Of a stretch of DNA of 64,000 bases, positions 24,327-36,273 are shown one piece after another. Each line of letters opens with the position of its first letter. Within the stretch, counting starts at the first letter, position 1. The notes beneath the pieces were generated by a model that had not been told where the DNA came from, made no database searches, and saw only the letters and a list, made by a program, of their open reading frames with translations. The stretch is from the NCBI GenBank assembly GCA_000499405.2, contig HG738138.1:9360888-9424887 (forward strand), read 5' to 3'. Both the position numbers and the translations under genes were made by a program. This DNA is from Onchocerca volvulus (lineage: Eukaryota; Nematoda; Chromadorea; Rhabditida; Onchocercidae).

Positions 24327-27300
24327 TCAAGAGAATTTAGACATCGATAGTACTTTCAGAAGTCTCCGTGTGGAATGAAGTTGTTCAGAGCGTCTGGAAA
24401 AGAAAAAAAAATGTTTCGGAAAAATAAAATAACTTTTTACAGAGACTATGAAGTTACACTGCTCCAAAGTCAATACATTAAAAGAAAACATATGATATCG
24501 ATGATTTCCATATATTCATTTCCGTGAATAAAACTTTTAAAAATCTAGGTCTTCACGATAGAATCGCGAGAAGTTACCTTCGTATTAAATTTCGAAAAAG
24601 ATAGGAATACTGGTAGCTGGAAAACGCAAGCAATCTCAGCAATGTGATATCGTTCTTTATCATGATAGCAATCTTTTGCAAACGTAAAGTGTTCTTTTTA
24701 ACGCATAATAATGAACAAGAAGATAAAGCCAATTGCCATCGCAATTCTCTCTGACATCTTGTCACGATAAATGCTATTAAATTTGGCATAGTGAATGGAA
24801 CTAATGTTGGAAACCGTGACGAAGATGATTCTCTAAAAAGTATGTAACTATTCACTGAAGAAATAACTAAATAAATTTATTGCAGTTTCTAGCGAACTTT
24901 CAACAAAAGTTTATGAAAGTTCTAGGAAAAAAATTCTGATACAATATAATTACTGACCTTCCTGCAGGAAAAAACAAAACTGCAGGTAATGTATCCATTT
25001 GAAACTGCCACGGTAGATCGTTTAACGAAACATCAATTCTAAAAAAGTGAGTCATTTCTTTCGCAAAAACAACTTCGTTTGAAAGCAATTTCCAGAACAA
25101 AAAGGCAAGCATAATAAATAATTATCTACTATTAATTTTAAATGCACAATGAAAACAAATAATAAATCATACACATGAAATTTGATCAATTTAAGAAATG
25201 GACGAAAATAGTGGGCCACTGAATGATAAATATGAATTACGGAGGCACTCGGTCCATGCCAATTTCCACCCGAGAAGAACATCACAGTATCCTCAGTAGA
25301 GTTCTGAAACTAGCAAAATGCATAGCATTAGCAAAATACGATACGCAATAACATACATCTACATTTTCCAAATTATTTTGAATGAGCACCTGATAAGCTC
25401 AAAAATCATTTCCAAGAAATTTTCTAAAGACTATCAAGTAAAAAAATCCTATGCGAAATGAAAAGCAGCTGATATAATTAGTAAGAAATCTAATATGCTT
25501 ACAACATCCGTTCTGAACGTTTTTGCATTGGTACTCGATAAGACAGACAAATTATCATCCAAAATTTTTGGTTCTTCCCGTGAAGCCTGGGAAATTATGT
25601 GCGGTGTCAATGAGCCACTGTGAAATGAGCGTAAAAATTCGCGGAAAGTATGTCTAAAAATTGAAAAGTATGGATTTCCCAATTTTCGAAAATAATAAAC
25701 AGTCAATCAGCCGAATCCAGCACTCTGATTTCATCACCTTCAATGAACAACAGAACTATCAAGAATGAATGAGTTGCAATACAGTAGTCAGATTAGAATT
25801 ATATATCAAGCAACACATTCGAACAATCAATAATACCGCACTGAGAAAATGCCTACCTCGAGAATTCGTCTTGCATAAAAAAAGTTCTTTCAGTATTCGG
25901 ATCCACAATCAGTGCGACAGTCCGTCCACTGTACGATCCCTTCAATCGTTTTAGTACATAATCACCATATCGACTATCGATACCGATAAACCTAAACCTT
26001 TGATAATATACTGCAAGCTAATTTAAGGCTTGTCAAAACAGTTAAAACAAACTAACCTTTCAAAAATGTTATAACTAAACTGCATTCTTCAAATGCAACT
26101 TCTGATCAGCAAGCATGCAAAAGAGGTAAAAAACATCGTAAATACATAACTAAGATAAATGAAACAAGTTTCTCAATTGAGGAAAAATGAAGTGATAACC
26201 CACCAACCGTAGCGAATCATTTTTGTCGCATGAAAGACCCGTGATTGATTTTGCATTAGATGGGCAACATATAGATGGCGAAGAATCAGAAATATGACGA
26301 TAAAGATCTCGAGCAAGCCTATATTTGGCACAATGTTCAAATGTTTCCTGTGATGTATCCAAATGTTGATTTTTTGAAATCAAGAATGCACAACAATGAC
26401 TTATCAGTTGTTCTGAAAATATATTTCATTCCATTTTGCAAGAGATTTTGTCATTATTTGAATTCCATAAAATACAAGCAGTCTTTTCAGTGTTCACTAT
26501 AACGAACAGCAAAATAAATGTACTATATATGTTATGGTTGTTCCATTTCTGTGCAGTTATTAATTACTGATAAAATAATCCGCGTAGGATAAACCTTCAC
26601 TTAGTGTCGAAAGGACGGATAAACAAGGAACATTATGAAACAGTGACGAGTAAGTATTATAAAAGAACAATGGAAGTTGGCTGCAACTTCCACTTTCTGA
26701 AAAATTCACTCCTTTTTTGGAGCGACACTGGAAACAACGAGACATCAAAGAAGTTTTCTCTATCATGCAGCACTTTTGAATCTGAAAGAGTCTGCATATC
26801 AAATGAGTCACCAAAAAAATTTCAACATTAACAAAATACATTCTCCGATAAAAACTAGAAATTCGCTAATACCAATGAAGACAAGATACTTCTAAAGTAT
26901 GAGCACTGATTTTCTGGCATTTATGACTGTTCATTGCAATTATTCGACTCCTTTCATTAACCAGTGCATCAAGTCTGTTTGATCTAGATTTCATTTGACT
27001 GACTAAATCTGCATCACATGTGTAATATTCCATAATGGTCTGAAAACAATATATAATGGAAAGCAGTTGAGGTAAATATTTCTCCAACTATTAACCCCCG
27101 TTTCGATTAAAATACAGTGAATATAGAATTTCGATGTTCCAGTACGTAGGATTAGCAAACAAAACATTGCCAATAATAATAAATTTATCCTCCAATTGTA
27201 TAATCTCTTTTTTTTTTTTTTTTTTTTTTTTTAAGCTGAAAAAATATCTTATCAATTCATAAATCCTCGGCAGAGAATCACGAAATGAGACACTAATATC

Positions 27301-29544
27301 ATCCTTCTCTGACTAAAAACATTTAATGTATTAAAAAAATGAAGTTTCGATAACAGTTTTGCAATTCATAACAAAAACTTCAGTAAAACTTCTTCAAGAT
27401 CCGTTAAATTTCATTTCACCTGTTCCACCAGTGAAACTGCCCAGTTGTGAGGATAAAGTACCTGACGATCTACAAACACCACAACTGTTGCACTATGTTG
27501 TAAAATTGATAACAATTCCTCACTTTTTGCAACACCATTCATTTCTGAAACAAAACCTTTGAGAAAATGACTATCGAAAATCCCCTCAGTTTGAAGTGAA
27601 AGTGTAACGACCTGGATTAATCCACTGAAAACCATTTGATTTACGTGCTCGGTTTTTAACCCATTCGAAAATTTTGTAAGCAGTCATATTTGATTCATTA
27701 TAATTGAAAGTACCATTCCAAGATCTTAACTGAATCCATGCTTTCGGCGACGAATTTACGCTCATTACTAAACTGGAATTTGTCACAATGGCGAAACCAA
27801 CTTTATCCAACAAATTCTCTGCAAATATTCAGTGATCCTGCATGCTAACAAAATGTACATGAATCACTAATTCCAATACATCGCTGTCTGCAAACCAAAC
27901 ATCAGAATATCACATATAATACGTATATGCAAATCAGAACTGTGAAACTAAGATTAAAGGAAAACCAAATTTTGATAAATTATAATTCTCCACAATTTTA
28001 AATAAAACTTTTAATAAAAACTTTTCTCCTTAAAACAAATTCACGAGATTCAAAGAAAAATGGGATTTGATTTGGAAATAATCAGAAAGAGATAATGGAT
28101 CGCAAACACGATAAAAAGAAAAATTAAACCAAACTGGAATTTAGGAGATAAGGCATTTGCAAAATCAACAGTTTTTGAAATCTAAGGATAATTTTTTCTT
28201 CGCAACGAATGGAAACATACGATGTTGGAAAGCAATTAATGCTGCTTTGATATACTGTTGAAATTCGTATGATACAGCAAACGCCATCTGGAAAAGTATG
28301 AGTGATCGTATTAATTTACTATAAAACCAAAAGTTTGAATGAATCGTCTTCTTCGAAATTTTGAAAAAATCGACCTCCGCATGGAAAAATGCAATGACTG
28401 CATCATCAAATTCATCGAGAAAGCTTTTTATAGCGAATGAGGTTATAAGCCGACGAACAGGGTCCCGCAAACGCGATATCCACCTGAATTAACTAGTATT
28501 AAGGCAGTTGTGCAGATTGGAAGTACAACTAAGTGATATTACGATTAAGGAAAAGACTAAAATGAAAACTTGAAAAAAAAAATAGACATGCATAGAGGTT
28601 GGATTTTACCTGTATAAGTAATCTGATGCCAGTAACCCAGTATACATCAAATTTTGCTTTCCAATATATGCAACAATGACTGGGTATGTGTGGGTTTTGT
28701 AAGACTTCCTGCATTCTCCGCGGGGAAAAAAACAATTGACTGCTACGAATGATATCTGTACAAAGATACCGAATTTTAACAAAAATACCAAGATATTAAC
28801 AAGATACAAAGATACCGAATGATAAATTTCCAACTAGTGACAAAATTTAAACAGTTCAATATTTGATGATTTATTTTCAATGAGCATAAATTGAACTTTA
28901 TTTTCTAATTTGCAAAACAATGATTAAATATTTATTAATTTAGTAGATTCTTCAATTCCTACTCTTAAGACCGGGCAAAAGGAAACAGATCAGTAAGCTA
29001 GATATATTGCAAGTAGCGATTACAGAGCAAAAATGCCATAGCAAAGTTTTTTTTTTTACCTACTTATCTTAAATCCCATTTCCAAAAAGAAAACATTAAC
29101 AACAATGCTGCAAAGTTTGACGCTTTTAAAACACGACAGACAAGTAAATATTATGGATAACAAAAAAACTCACATCGGAAGCTTCGCTTAAACTTTTCGC
29201 AACCTTCTCAAAGATTACACGTGTTCGGATACATCTCCTGCTCCATGGTGCATAATACATAACAATTACAATTTCAGAATTATGTAATAGATTCTCCGGT
29301 TTTGCATCATTACCCGTATAATAGTCAACAAGATATTTCTTCGAACTGAGTGGGAAAAACGGTCGCGGTGCATTTGATTCTCGTTGACCCAATTGATCAT
29401 TCAAATTACTAAAATATTCAGAGAAAAAAATTAAGACGCTAGATGAAATTACAGTACCTAATGGAAAAGATTTAGAACATACCAAATGGCGTCAAAATTC
29501 AATAACAGTATAGATAACACAAGCGATGCAATGAGTGAGCGCAT
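24327..29544 (-). CDS. TXNDC11: Thioredoxin-domain protein, TXNDC11-like
   Basis: ER protein with several thioredoxin-like domains; mammalian TXNDC11 binds dual oxidases and assists folding and ER degradation. Exons, 5' to 3': 29544-29483, 29408-29174, 28755-28610, 28483-28375, 28287-28221, 27818-27612, 27544-27420, 27039-26890, 26727-26568, 26412-26208, 25991-25857, 25653-25503, 25303-25173, 25038-24958, 24832-24578, 24393-24327. Every phase agrees and gives 761 aa. Residues 1-21 form a signal peptide (MRSLIASLVLSILLLNFDA). The first thioredoxin fold lies near 65-150 (VIVMYYAPWSRRC, then ISFVAVNCFFPRGECRKSY); the last near 585-655 (MFFSGGNWHGPS, then the cis-Pro region TLPAVLFFPAGR). A basic, helix-prone C-terminus follows; human TXNDC11 has a coiled coil there. 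The first active site reads WSRRC instead of WCxxC and the last WHGPS, so thiol oxidoreductase activity there is unlikely. It is shorter than the human protein (about 985 aa as I recall). Confidence 0.87.
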
Positions 29545-30017
29545 ATTCAAATTATCAATAAATTTTCGGCAAAATTTTTCTGTCCATTTATCACTTCTCA
29601 CACCTGCAAATAAACCTATTTACCAGAACTCTAAAATTTCCTTTGAGATGAGAAAAGAATTGAAACAGGTAATACGAGAATTGCGGCCACTGATATTACC
29701 TCATTCAGTAGACAAGATATGCGATAAAACTATTATTTTCAAGTTACTGTTTACCTTTAGCAATACTTTTCTCTGTAACCAAATCACTGATGCATTCAGC
29801 ATTGCCTGAAAAATTATATTTACTGTTTCCACATCTACAGTTGACCATTAAAAATATTCTCTCCAAAGCCGTAATTTTATTACAGGCATTAAATTACTCC
29901 AACTTTTCGTGAACTGTAAGAATTTAAAATGGACGATTAATAATCAACCGTGATTGAGAGAATGACTTGAGCAACTTAGAAAATGAGTAAAGAGCGCTAC
30001 CTGGAGCAAAAATACAT

Positions 30018-33000
30018 TTAGCAGTGTTGTACGGCATCGAAAGCCACATCCATCAATGTCTTGACCAATTCAGCGACATCCATAAAGCCCCTGCAGATAT
30101 AATTATCAATCTCATTCTGTCTATTATTCAAACAACAATGAGTTTTGAAACGACAAAAAGATGACAAACTAGAAAGCCTATAGATCACTTATTCTATATT
30201 CGAACATGATGACATTGTTTCTTCATAGTAATATTTCACGGCTAACGTGTCGGCAAGCATGATCTTGTCGAATTCTGACAATACTACCCATTGAACTGTT
30301 TTACTTTAATCATATGATGGTCAGTGTACAGTAATCCGGACTGCCTGATTCTCGGCCTGTCTATACTTTTATAAACTCGTTATTATCTACGAATAATATT
30401 ATTAATCTCATGAGTCCTTGAAGTATTTTCATCCGACTTTATCAGTGCTATTTGAATGTTTAGAATTCAATAATTAATTTGAAATTAGTTTGCGATCTTA
30501 TCCAATTACTAAGTTTGTTCCATTTAAAATGAACAGTTTGCAAGATAACGATGAGCTTCCTCGTTATTTTGAAAAATTTACCACCAAATTCCATTCGTTA
30601 TGCTTGCAGAAGTCAAAAAGAAACGACTCCCCTGCGCCACATGTAACATATAATCGCATGACGAACAACCATACTACTTCTCATGTCGCAATCACCACAC
30701 ACGTCGACTTAATAATACGGTTCTTCAATGCAACTGCCATCTCTATAGTGCCTGACAATGTTGCAAGAAGCGTCAGAATTGTCTGTAAGATTTCTTTGAG
30801 CTGAGCAAATCACCAATGCATTTATCATTACCAAACGTTCATCTTTAATCCTGAGTTTACTTTTTCATCTATTTCAGTCTAAACTGTAGTTGACGTCATA
30901 TAGCTTAATCAGCAAAAATCCATTCTCCATGACAGTGTGCTGTATCACAAATTATTACTGTTCGTCCAATATGATTGAGGAATTTTGAAGTTTAAGTTAT
31001 CGTTCAGATCTCACTGACTGTTACATAAAATGCGATCCACATCTTAACCTTAATAATAACTTCCCCATAACTTGGACAATCCTCGTATGCAACAGATCAT
31101 TTCTATAATAGCAGCAAAATTTTATTAGCATATCTTATATAATGAGCAGTACATGTATCATGATAATGTTGATAAAAAGAGATGAAATGATAGTAGAGAT
31201 GACTTGAAGGGTTACTGAAGAGGTATACCCCATAGCAGCCAATGTACAATACGGAAATAGCGTTTCCCCGGAACGACGTGTCGTCTGCAAATTTGTAGAA
31301 TTTTAGAAAAATGAGATGGACAGAATCCAATCAATATCTATCAATCTTTAGAAATCCTAATAATACAAATCTTATCTTCCTGCAGTTCTTCCATCAATAA
31401 CATCAAACATGTTGGCAATTCGAACTATCTGCAGTTACTTAGCAAACGAATGGATAAAAGGAAATGGTCTGAAGCCTATTCCAGCCCATTACATAAGGTT
31501 CATGCATAGCAATTATAGCACAGTGCTAGTCACTTCATGTTAATGAGAATTTTTTCGTCTAATTTATAAAATATGTTTATCTTTTACCATAAGAACCGCG
31601 AGATATGCATGTCTTCCACAACGATCTTCAATGAGTGCTCGAATGCAATGAATGTATGTTTGCAAACTGCTAAAAAGAAAAGATTTTTCAAAAATCTTCA
31701 AAAATTCTCAGCTTTCTGTTAGGTTGGAGCTTAATATGACTTTATTTTTTATTCTCTAACCTAAATTCATTTTAAAAGAAAACTTCAAATGAAAACCTGC
31801 AAGTGCTTAATGAATTTGGCAATATCTGATAATTGTCCATCTTCTGTCGATCGTAATGTCCAGCCCCAACGATATTAATGCATTCCATATATATAACACT
31901 TGATGCGACCTCTTGGATGTAATACCAATTCGTAAACAGAGCTGCAAACGTCGCAATGTCCTGAATCGCTCAATTTTTAGTTTAAATCACAACTTTCAAA
32001 TTTTTCATTTTTATAAAATTTTATTCTCCAAACCAGTCAAGTGTACAAATATCACTAATTCCATTCATTTTTGTTTATCTCACCCTCCAATATTGATCTG
32101 TGAAATGTATGGATGCTCTAAAATAATCGTTCACGAAAATTCTTTCACGAAGGCAATATTTAGAAAAAAATTTGTTAAATTTTCGGATTAAAGCAATTTT
32201 TAGGAAGACAAACACGGGTATCCTTCACCGCATGCATAACTCAATGATTTATCAATTGAAGCATAGCGACTGCGAAATGGTTCCTCTGAATAACACAGTT
32301 CTTTTATGGAATTATTACCGATGCATCCATTGTACAGATTATAAGCACTAAAAAAAATTCTTCTATCAATAATAAGCATTATAGTAACATGTAAAGTTTA
32401 TTAAACAGTAGCAAATTGAAGTCAAAATTAAATAACACATCATTAAATGAGTTTAAAAAATGAATTGCAGTTTTCTGGGATTGCTACAAAATTGGTCAAA
32501 TACTGATTACTAAAATCAAATTTACTCGCAAATATCCAGGAATTCATCTCGAGAATTTCTAAAAATATTCGACATCGTAAATTTTTCAAACTTTCCAACT
32601 GTTTGCTGGAATGCGTCTAATTTCATCAACATGTATGCACAAGAGTTTATTCGTCGTTGGGCATAATCGCTGCAGTTGGAAGGATCCTAAAAAAACTTTT
32701 TGATTAGAGAATAAGAATAAAGCTTATCATTCTTCAAATAAATCTCAATTAAATAAAATCATTATAGTTGAAATGAACATAATATCAAAATTAAAAAACT
32801 ACAAGCAATACAGAACAGCTATAAAAAACTACCAAATTCCAATAATTTTCGTAACGATTGCTATTATAAATGCCATTTTGATTATTGCTAGAATCATCGT
32901 ACTGATTGCCACTGTAGTCATTACTGTGTGGTGTATTATTATGATAATATACAGGAGCAATGGCATCGTGTCCAGATTTTTCTTTGTCATGACGATTCAA

Positions 33001-33672
33001 TGAATGTGATGAATCGTCGTGATTGTATCCATATGTGGAGGTACCATACAATACACTCTCTGATTGATATCAGTTGATAAGAGTTATCAACAATGTAAGA
33101 ATAATTTTTTTTATTGCGAAGATAAGGTGGTCTTATGTAATTTTTCATGATCCCTTGAATTTTGATTGTAGTAATGATTCTAGTTAACATAACTGCTAGA
33201 ATATTCACGATTAACTTATAGCTTAATCGAAAAAAAAAAGTCACTAGAAGATAATTTTGAAAAATTCTACTCCCATTTTGACTGAAATTTCAATGAAAAT
33301 TTTATTATAGAGAATTCATTGTAATGTCCAGTGTTTGATAATAAGTTACCACTTATTTTCAATATTCAATAGTGAGTTTTCTGTCTATCTTCAGTAATTA
33401 AGTAATCTTAGTTCCTTAAGTGAATTCCGATTTTCCCAGATATGTACTAATCGTTGAAAATAGTAAATGTTTGTTGATTAATACAAATTATGGATATTTT
33501 CAGATGCTGAATATATTTTGAAAGGTAAATTGGATATACTACATCAACATAAGTAGAAAAGGCAATTTTTTTATCAAATTATCATGAGCGAAATCGCTAT
33601 TTTAAATAATCGAAATAAATATTAAATAAACATACCGAGCAAACAATAAAGTAATACTTGGAATAGAAGCAT
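30018..33672 (-). CDS. Secreted 12-cysteine nematode protein, DUF19-like
   Basis: Exons, 5' to 3': 33672-33636, 33059-32833, 32686-32526, 32347-32229, 31941-31797, 31669-31588, 31284-31229, 30090-30018. Phases agree and give 299 aa. Exon 1 encodes a signal-peptide start (MLLFQVLLYCLL) ending at a GTATGT donor. Exon 2 is a Tyr/Asn/Ser/His-rich linker of about 75 residues. The rest holds 12 cysteines spaced as in small secreted nematode domains (CSDYAQRRINSC, LDIC, YNGC, KELC, YAC, MEC, STC, YIHC, DRC, PYC, QHC). This resembles the DUF19/T20D4.11 family, but I could not align it. It ends 473 bases before the TXNDC11 start codon on the same strand. An alternative last exon (31428-31372) would give 275 aa. 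Function is unknown; the protein is probably extracellular. Confidence 0.68.
31372..31428 (-). other. Alternative terminal exon of the secreted-protein gene
   Basis: After a CTGCAG acceptor, a phase-0 frame of 18 codons (IVRIANMFDVIDGRTAGR) ends in TAA. It is compatible with the exon ending at 31588 and would replace the last two exons, losing two cysteines. It may be a true alternative end or a chance frame inside an intron. Confidence 0.35.
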
Positions 33673-36273
33673 TACGAAGAAGATGAACTGGAAGGATGAA
33701 GAAATACAAATAAAAAGAAAAATGCTTACAAACAAGTAAGAACGAGCGGATTTGTTTTTATGGTATAACTTTGCAAAGTTTACGAAAAAGATTAGGAAAG
33801 AGGCGGTAAAGCTAAAAGTTGAGAAAGTAAGTGTTAGGGCAACAAATATTCAAACGAAATTTCCGGTTAGAATATAGCCAATATGATTAATTCATTACTT
33901 AACCAAATTGATCCATTTAATTATCTTACGTCCCTTCTTTTTTCTTTTTTTTTTTTACAAACTTTCTTCCGATTCCATTTCCTCCGTGTTGTCTTTGTTG
34001 TGTTGACCCTATAAAGGTAAGTTATATTCACATTACTAACTACTGATCCCTAATTTTTCACTCCTTTTATCGACTTCTGAAACCAACATTTTCAGTTCCC
34101 GTGTTGTTGTTATTGATCTCATATAAATATTTCGAGTGTCCGGTAATTTAATGTTTTTTGCTGCATTCTTTTATGAATTCATTACAGAACTTATTAGCAT
34201 AACCCAAATTTATTTGAATAACTATGAGACAAGTGACAATAAAATTTATATAAAATATATTAAGATATATTCTGTCTATTTCTTCGGATTTCTTCAAACA
34301 TATTTTTTATCATGATTAGTATCAATAACTGAGCATCTTGTAAAGCTAAATATAGATAACAAGTAATCGCACAATTGTTTCGCTGTCTTAAATAATCCAA
34401 ATTGAAATGTAGTGTTTGTTCTTAGCTAAAATATGAAGAGATACTGAAGCTGATTAAAAGCTTTGAAAAGTATAACATCGATGATACATTTATTAGAAGG
34501 AAAAATACCGAATGCCTATGCTTGTAAAATTAAAGAGATGATCTTTTGCTCGACAATAGAATAGAATTACTAGAACATTTCAAAAACTCCGCGTTCATAG
34601 AAGTCATAATGGCTTTTTTTCGATTATAGCGACAATAATGGAGTAAGATAGTTTTATATTTGACAGAAGTAAAAAAATGAAATATATATATTATGTTAGA
34701 ACATATATTCAAAGCAATTAATTAAATTGGAAGTTCACAGCAGAACTTCGAAACGTATATTCAAACGAAAATGGACGATACATTTCCACAATTACAATCA
34801 AGAACTACGAATTTTGATGTTTATTTATCATGTCATCAGCAGATTAGCTATCATTGTCAATTGTTGTGAACACAAGTACGGCAGTCCTACATTATTACAT
34901 TGCAGTATATATATTTTAAGATGACAGATTGTCCTCCGCAAACCGTTTGTGTGTACCACAATGATCTTTATTTTTGGCGATATGAATGACTAACTGGGTT
35001 CATAATGCTACCACTTTCTGCAATTAGTCGTTGGATCCATTAATTCGGGTAGAAATGAAGATGGAAAGAAGCAAATTTGCGAAATAACTGCTCCGCCATT
35101 TCATCGCATACAATGTGACAGCGATAGTATTACAAGCAGTTGAGCCAGCTGAACAACTTATTTTGCTTCTTTAAATTAGATCACCAAATGGCTGAGGAAA
35201 ACGAAAGCTCGAATCGTTCTACATTCTGTATATATCCATATACACAAACTTCTACACTTCCAACACACTCTGACACTAATTAATTCCGTACACTTCTATC
35301 ATAATTTCAAGTTAAACCATTGGTTTTCAACATTCGGTCCTATAATGAACTTTACAACTCACTAAAACATCGGTCGTTCTAATAAACTATAACGATGATT
35401 CCTCAGTATTAAAAAATTTTGATCACAGAGTATGTATGTATGTAGCTGTACTAGCCAAGATTTCAAAAATCTGCCAATTCAAAAATGAATGCATATCATA
35501 TAAATTAACAATATAACGTGATTATTATGAACATATGATAACAATAGCTCAATCCGTAATGCATGACTGTACAAAAAATCATTGCATATTAACAACTGTG
35601 GTTTTTTTGAGTTTGATATAGGCCAGGAATAAAATGCATGAGTAAGAATGATTGAATCCACAAATGCGGTCGGGTTGAGAGTTCGTATAAAAAGGATGTT
35701 TAACAAAGGATGCTTCATCATTTCTTTTTGTTATTCTGTACCTCTCTATAATAAATTTTTAACTTACAATACAAAATTTACAGGCATAGAGATATAAAAA
35801 TGAACCGACTATAAACAAATAAAATTTAATTTGATGAAGGGAAAAAGTTACATAGCCTAATGATCGGGATCAGAGATGAGTTTCAGAAACTTATAGTGGT
35901 TCCAGAATTGTAGAATTACATTGCTGAAAACAGTTAACGATTACATATATTGAATGTGAACATATACATAGATGGACCAGCCAATGTAAATATAATTAAC
36001 TATGTCGGAAATAAATTTTTGAGTTAGGATAGTACCATAAACATATTTGGTAACAACTGGGAATTATATAATTAAGAATAATTATTCAAAATTCTGGTAT
36101 ATTGAGCAAAAACATGACATATGTGCAATATAAAAAAGACCTGGTCATATACATGGATGGGCATCAGCAAAATGTCATCAAAATTAAGTCCTTATATTTT
36201 TATAAGTTTTATTGCGCAGACTTTAAGACATTGAAATATTCTCATAAAACCACCATTAGATCTTAAGGAAAAG
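33673..36273. other. Intergenic region
   Basis: AT-rich DNA between the MOGS stop and the start of the secreted-protein gene, both on the minus strand. It presumably holds the MOGS 3' UTR and the promoter of the downstream gene. No exon or RNA gene was recognised. Confidence 0.4.

Noticed and set aside
32773..33003. Hydrophobic plus-strand ORF that looks like a membrane protein
   Set aside because: It is the antisense of the Asn/Tyr-rich linker exon of the minus-strand secreted-protein gene, whose splice phases fit.
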